Of a DNA stretch of 7,736 nucleotides, positions 7,017 through 7,736 are shown in pieces (position 1 is the first letter of the stretch; every line of letters begins with the position of its first letter). The position numbers and the translations under genes were made by a program. The notes under the pieces were generated by a model, which had not been told where the DNA came from, ran no database searches, and saw only the letters and a list, made by a program, of their open reading frames with translations. Source of the DNA: CAYSND01 sp964642235 (lineage in GTDB: Bacteria; Bacteroidota; Bacteroidia; Bacteroidales; UBA932); contig CAZXOP010000091.1 of the NCBI GenBank assembly GCA_964642235.1, forward strand, positions 1 through 7,736. The letters run 5' to 3'.

Positions 7017-7029
7017 GAAAAAATTATTT

Positions 7030-7509
7030 ATGGCTACAAAGAAAATTACTATTGAATTCGAAGAATATACCTCACCAAACCAACTATCTGAGAGTGATAA
7101 GGAGTTGTTAAATAGGGCGATAGAGGCTACCAAAGGTTCATACTCTCCTTATTCGGGTTTTAGTGTTGGCGCCGCTCTTCGTCTTTCAAATGGAGAGATA
7201 CTTTCCGGTTCCAATCAAGAAAATGCTGCATTCCCCTCAGGGCTTTGTGCGGAGAGGACAGCTATTTTTTATGCTCATGCAAATTACCCCTCAGAAAATA
7301 TTGAAACTATTGCTGTTACGGCAGTAAAAGATGGAAAAATGCTCCCAGATCCCACCTTCCCTTGCGGAGCATGCCGCCAAGTCATGGCAGAGTCTCAGAT
7401 GCGTGCCGGAAAGGGAATAAGGGTAATTGTGGGTGGAGAGAGATCTATTATTGTTTTTCCTGCTGTGGAGGCACTCCTCCCTTTTAATTTCGACAATTTT
7501 AAGAAGTAG
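7030..7509 (+). CDS. cdd: Cytidine deaminase
   Basis: The enzyme deaminates cytidine and deoxycytidine to uridine and deoxyuridine in pyrimidine salvage, in the cytoplasm. At 159 residues it fits the small tetrameric class, with about 25 extra N-terminal residues. Motifs: YSPYSGFSVGAAL (38-50), SGSNQENAAFPSGLCAERTA (59-78) and PCGACRQVMAE (111-121). The three-cysteine zinc site is Cys73, Cys112 and Cys115, and Glu75 is the catalytic proton shuttle. This Cys-Ala-Glu form, rather than His-Ala-Glu, is what tetrameric CDAs use. The start follows the promoter-like box at 7009-7016 and lacks a Shine-Dalgarno sequence. The last 11 bases overlap the end of the convergent alkylation-repair gene. Confidence 0.96.
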   Translation: MATKKITIEFEEYTSPNQLSESDKELLNRAIEATKGSYSPYSGFSVGAALRLSNGEILSGSNQENAAFPSGLCAERTAIFYAHANYPSENIETIAVTAVKDGKMLPDPTFPCGACRQVMAESQMRAGKGIRVIVGGERSIIVFPAVEALLPFNFDNFKK

Positions 7510-7736
7510 TCGAGTTCCTCTTCTGCATCCAAATTTTCCTCTCTTGTTCTGAGTGTTTCTCAATGGCATATCTAAGCATTGTGCGAGGCATTGTAGCAGC
7601 GTATTGTTCTAAAAATCTATCCAATAATTCGCGGTTTACTTTACCCATCTCCCTTAGTGTCCACCCGACTGCTTTTTGAATTAAATCGTGTGGGTGGTAA
7701 AGGAGGCGTTCGGAGATCTCAAGGCACTCTTTAAAC
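7499..7736 (-). CDS. DNA alkylation repair protein (AlkD-like), C-terminal part only
   Basis: The reverse strand is open from the window edge to a TAA at 7499-7501, giving 78 residues; the start lies beyond the window. The visible part contains HPHDLIQKAVGWTLREMGK (14-32), then FLEQYAATMPRTMLRYAIEK (41-60). This pattern is typical of the C-terminal HEAT-like helices of AlkD-family DNA alkylation repair enzymes, glycosylases that remove bulky or cationic alkylpurines such as N3- and N7-alkyl bases. The Trp in the QKAVGW segment corresponds to a conserved family position. The catalytic aspartate would lie in the missing N-terminal part, so activity cannot be judged. The gene converges on cdd and shares 11 bases with it (7499-7509). 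Confidence 0.85.
   Translation of the reverse strand, partial: FKECLEISERLLYHPHDLIQKAVGWTLREMGKVNRELLDRFLEQYAATMPRTMLRYAIEKHSEQERKIWMQKRNSTTS

Noticed and set aside
6958..7029. Riboswitch or leader structure before cdd
   Set aside because: The gap is too short, AT-rich and without stable stems; promoter boxes explain it better.
7291..7569. Open frame of 92 codons on the minus strand
   Set aside because: It is antisense to cdd and in a different frame from the AlkD-like gene, whose protein motifs are clear.

Overview
The window looks like a core chromosomal segment of a member of the Bacteroidota, most likely Bacteroidales. The evidence is protein character (S1, secreted S41 protease, MltG, GH73-LysM), AT-leaning coding sequence, no convincing Shine-Dalgarno sequence before any start, and two TAnnTTTG boxes of the Bacteroides-type -7 promoter element in the one divergent intergenic region. 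The genus cannot be fixed from sequence reading alone.

Layout: positions 1-4743 hold four tightly packed plus-strand genes: the 3' two-thirds or so of rpsA (ribosomal protein S1), rnz (ribonuclease Z), an exported S41/CtpA-type protease, and an exported protein of unknown function with two TPR-like repeats. Gaps of 2, 11 and 11 nt suggest one transcript. Positions 4744-4930 are a non-coding convergent gap full of hairpins, ending in an AT-rich palindrome that could terminate transcription from both sides. Positions 4931-6957 hold a minus-strand pair, a GH73-LysM glucosaminidase followed by mltG, overlapping by one base. A 72-nt divergent promoter region separates this pair from cdd (cytidine deaminase, plus strand). 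The last gene, cut by the window end, is the C-terminal part of an AlkD-like DNA alkylation repair protein on the minus strand; its stop lies inside the 3' end of cdd.

Functional reading: the first two genes serve translation and tRNA maturation; the next two encode a periplasmic protease and a possible partner; the minus-strand pair cuts peptidoglycan glycan strands; cdd serves pyrimidine salvage. The most interesting hypothesis is that the protease and the TPR-like protein form a protease-adaptor pair comparable to Prc-NlpI or CtpA-LbcA, possibly controlling cell-wall hydrolases such as those encoded next door. This is inference. Most of the window is conserved housekeeping sequence; I see no mobile element, CRISPR array, tRNA or rRNA.
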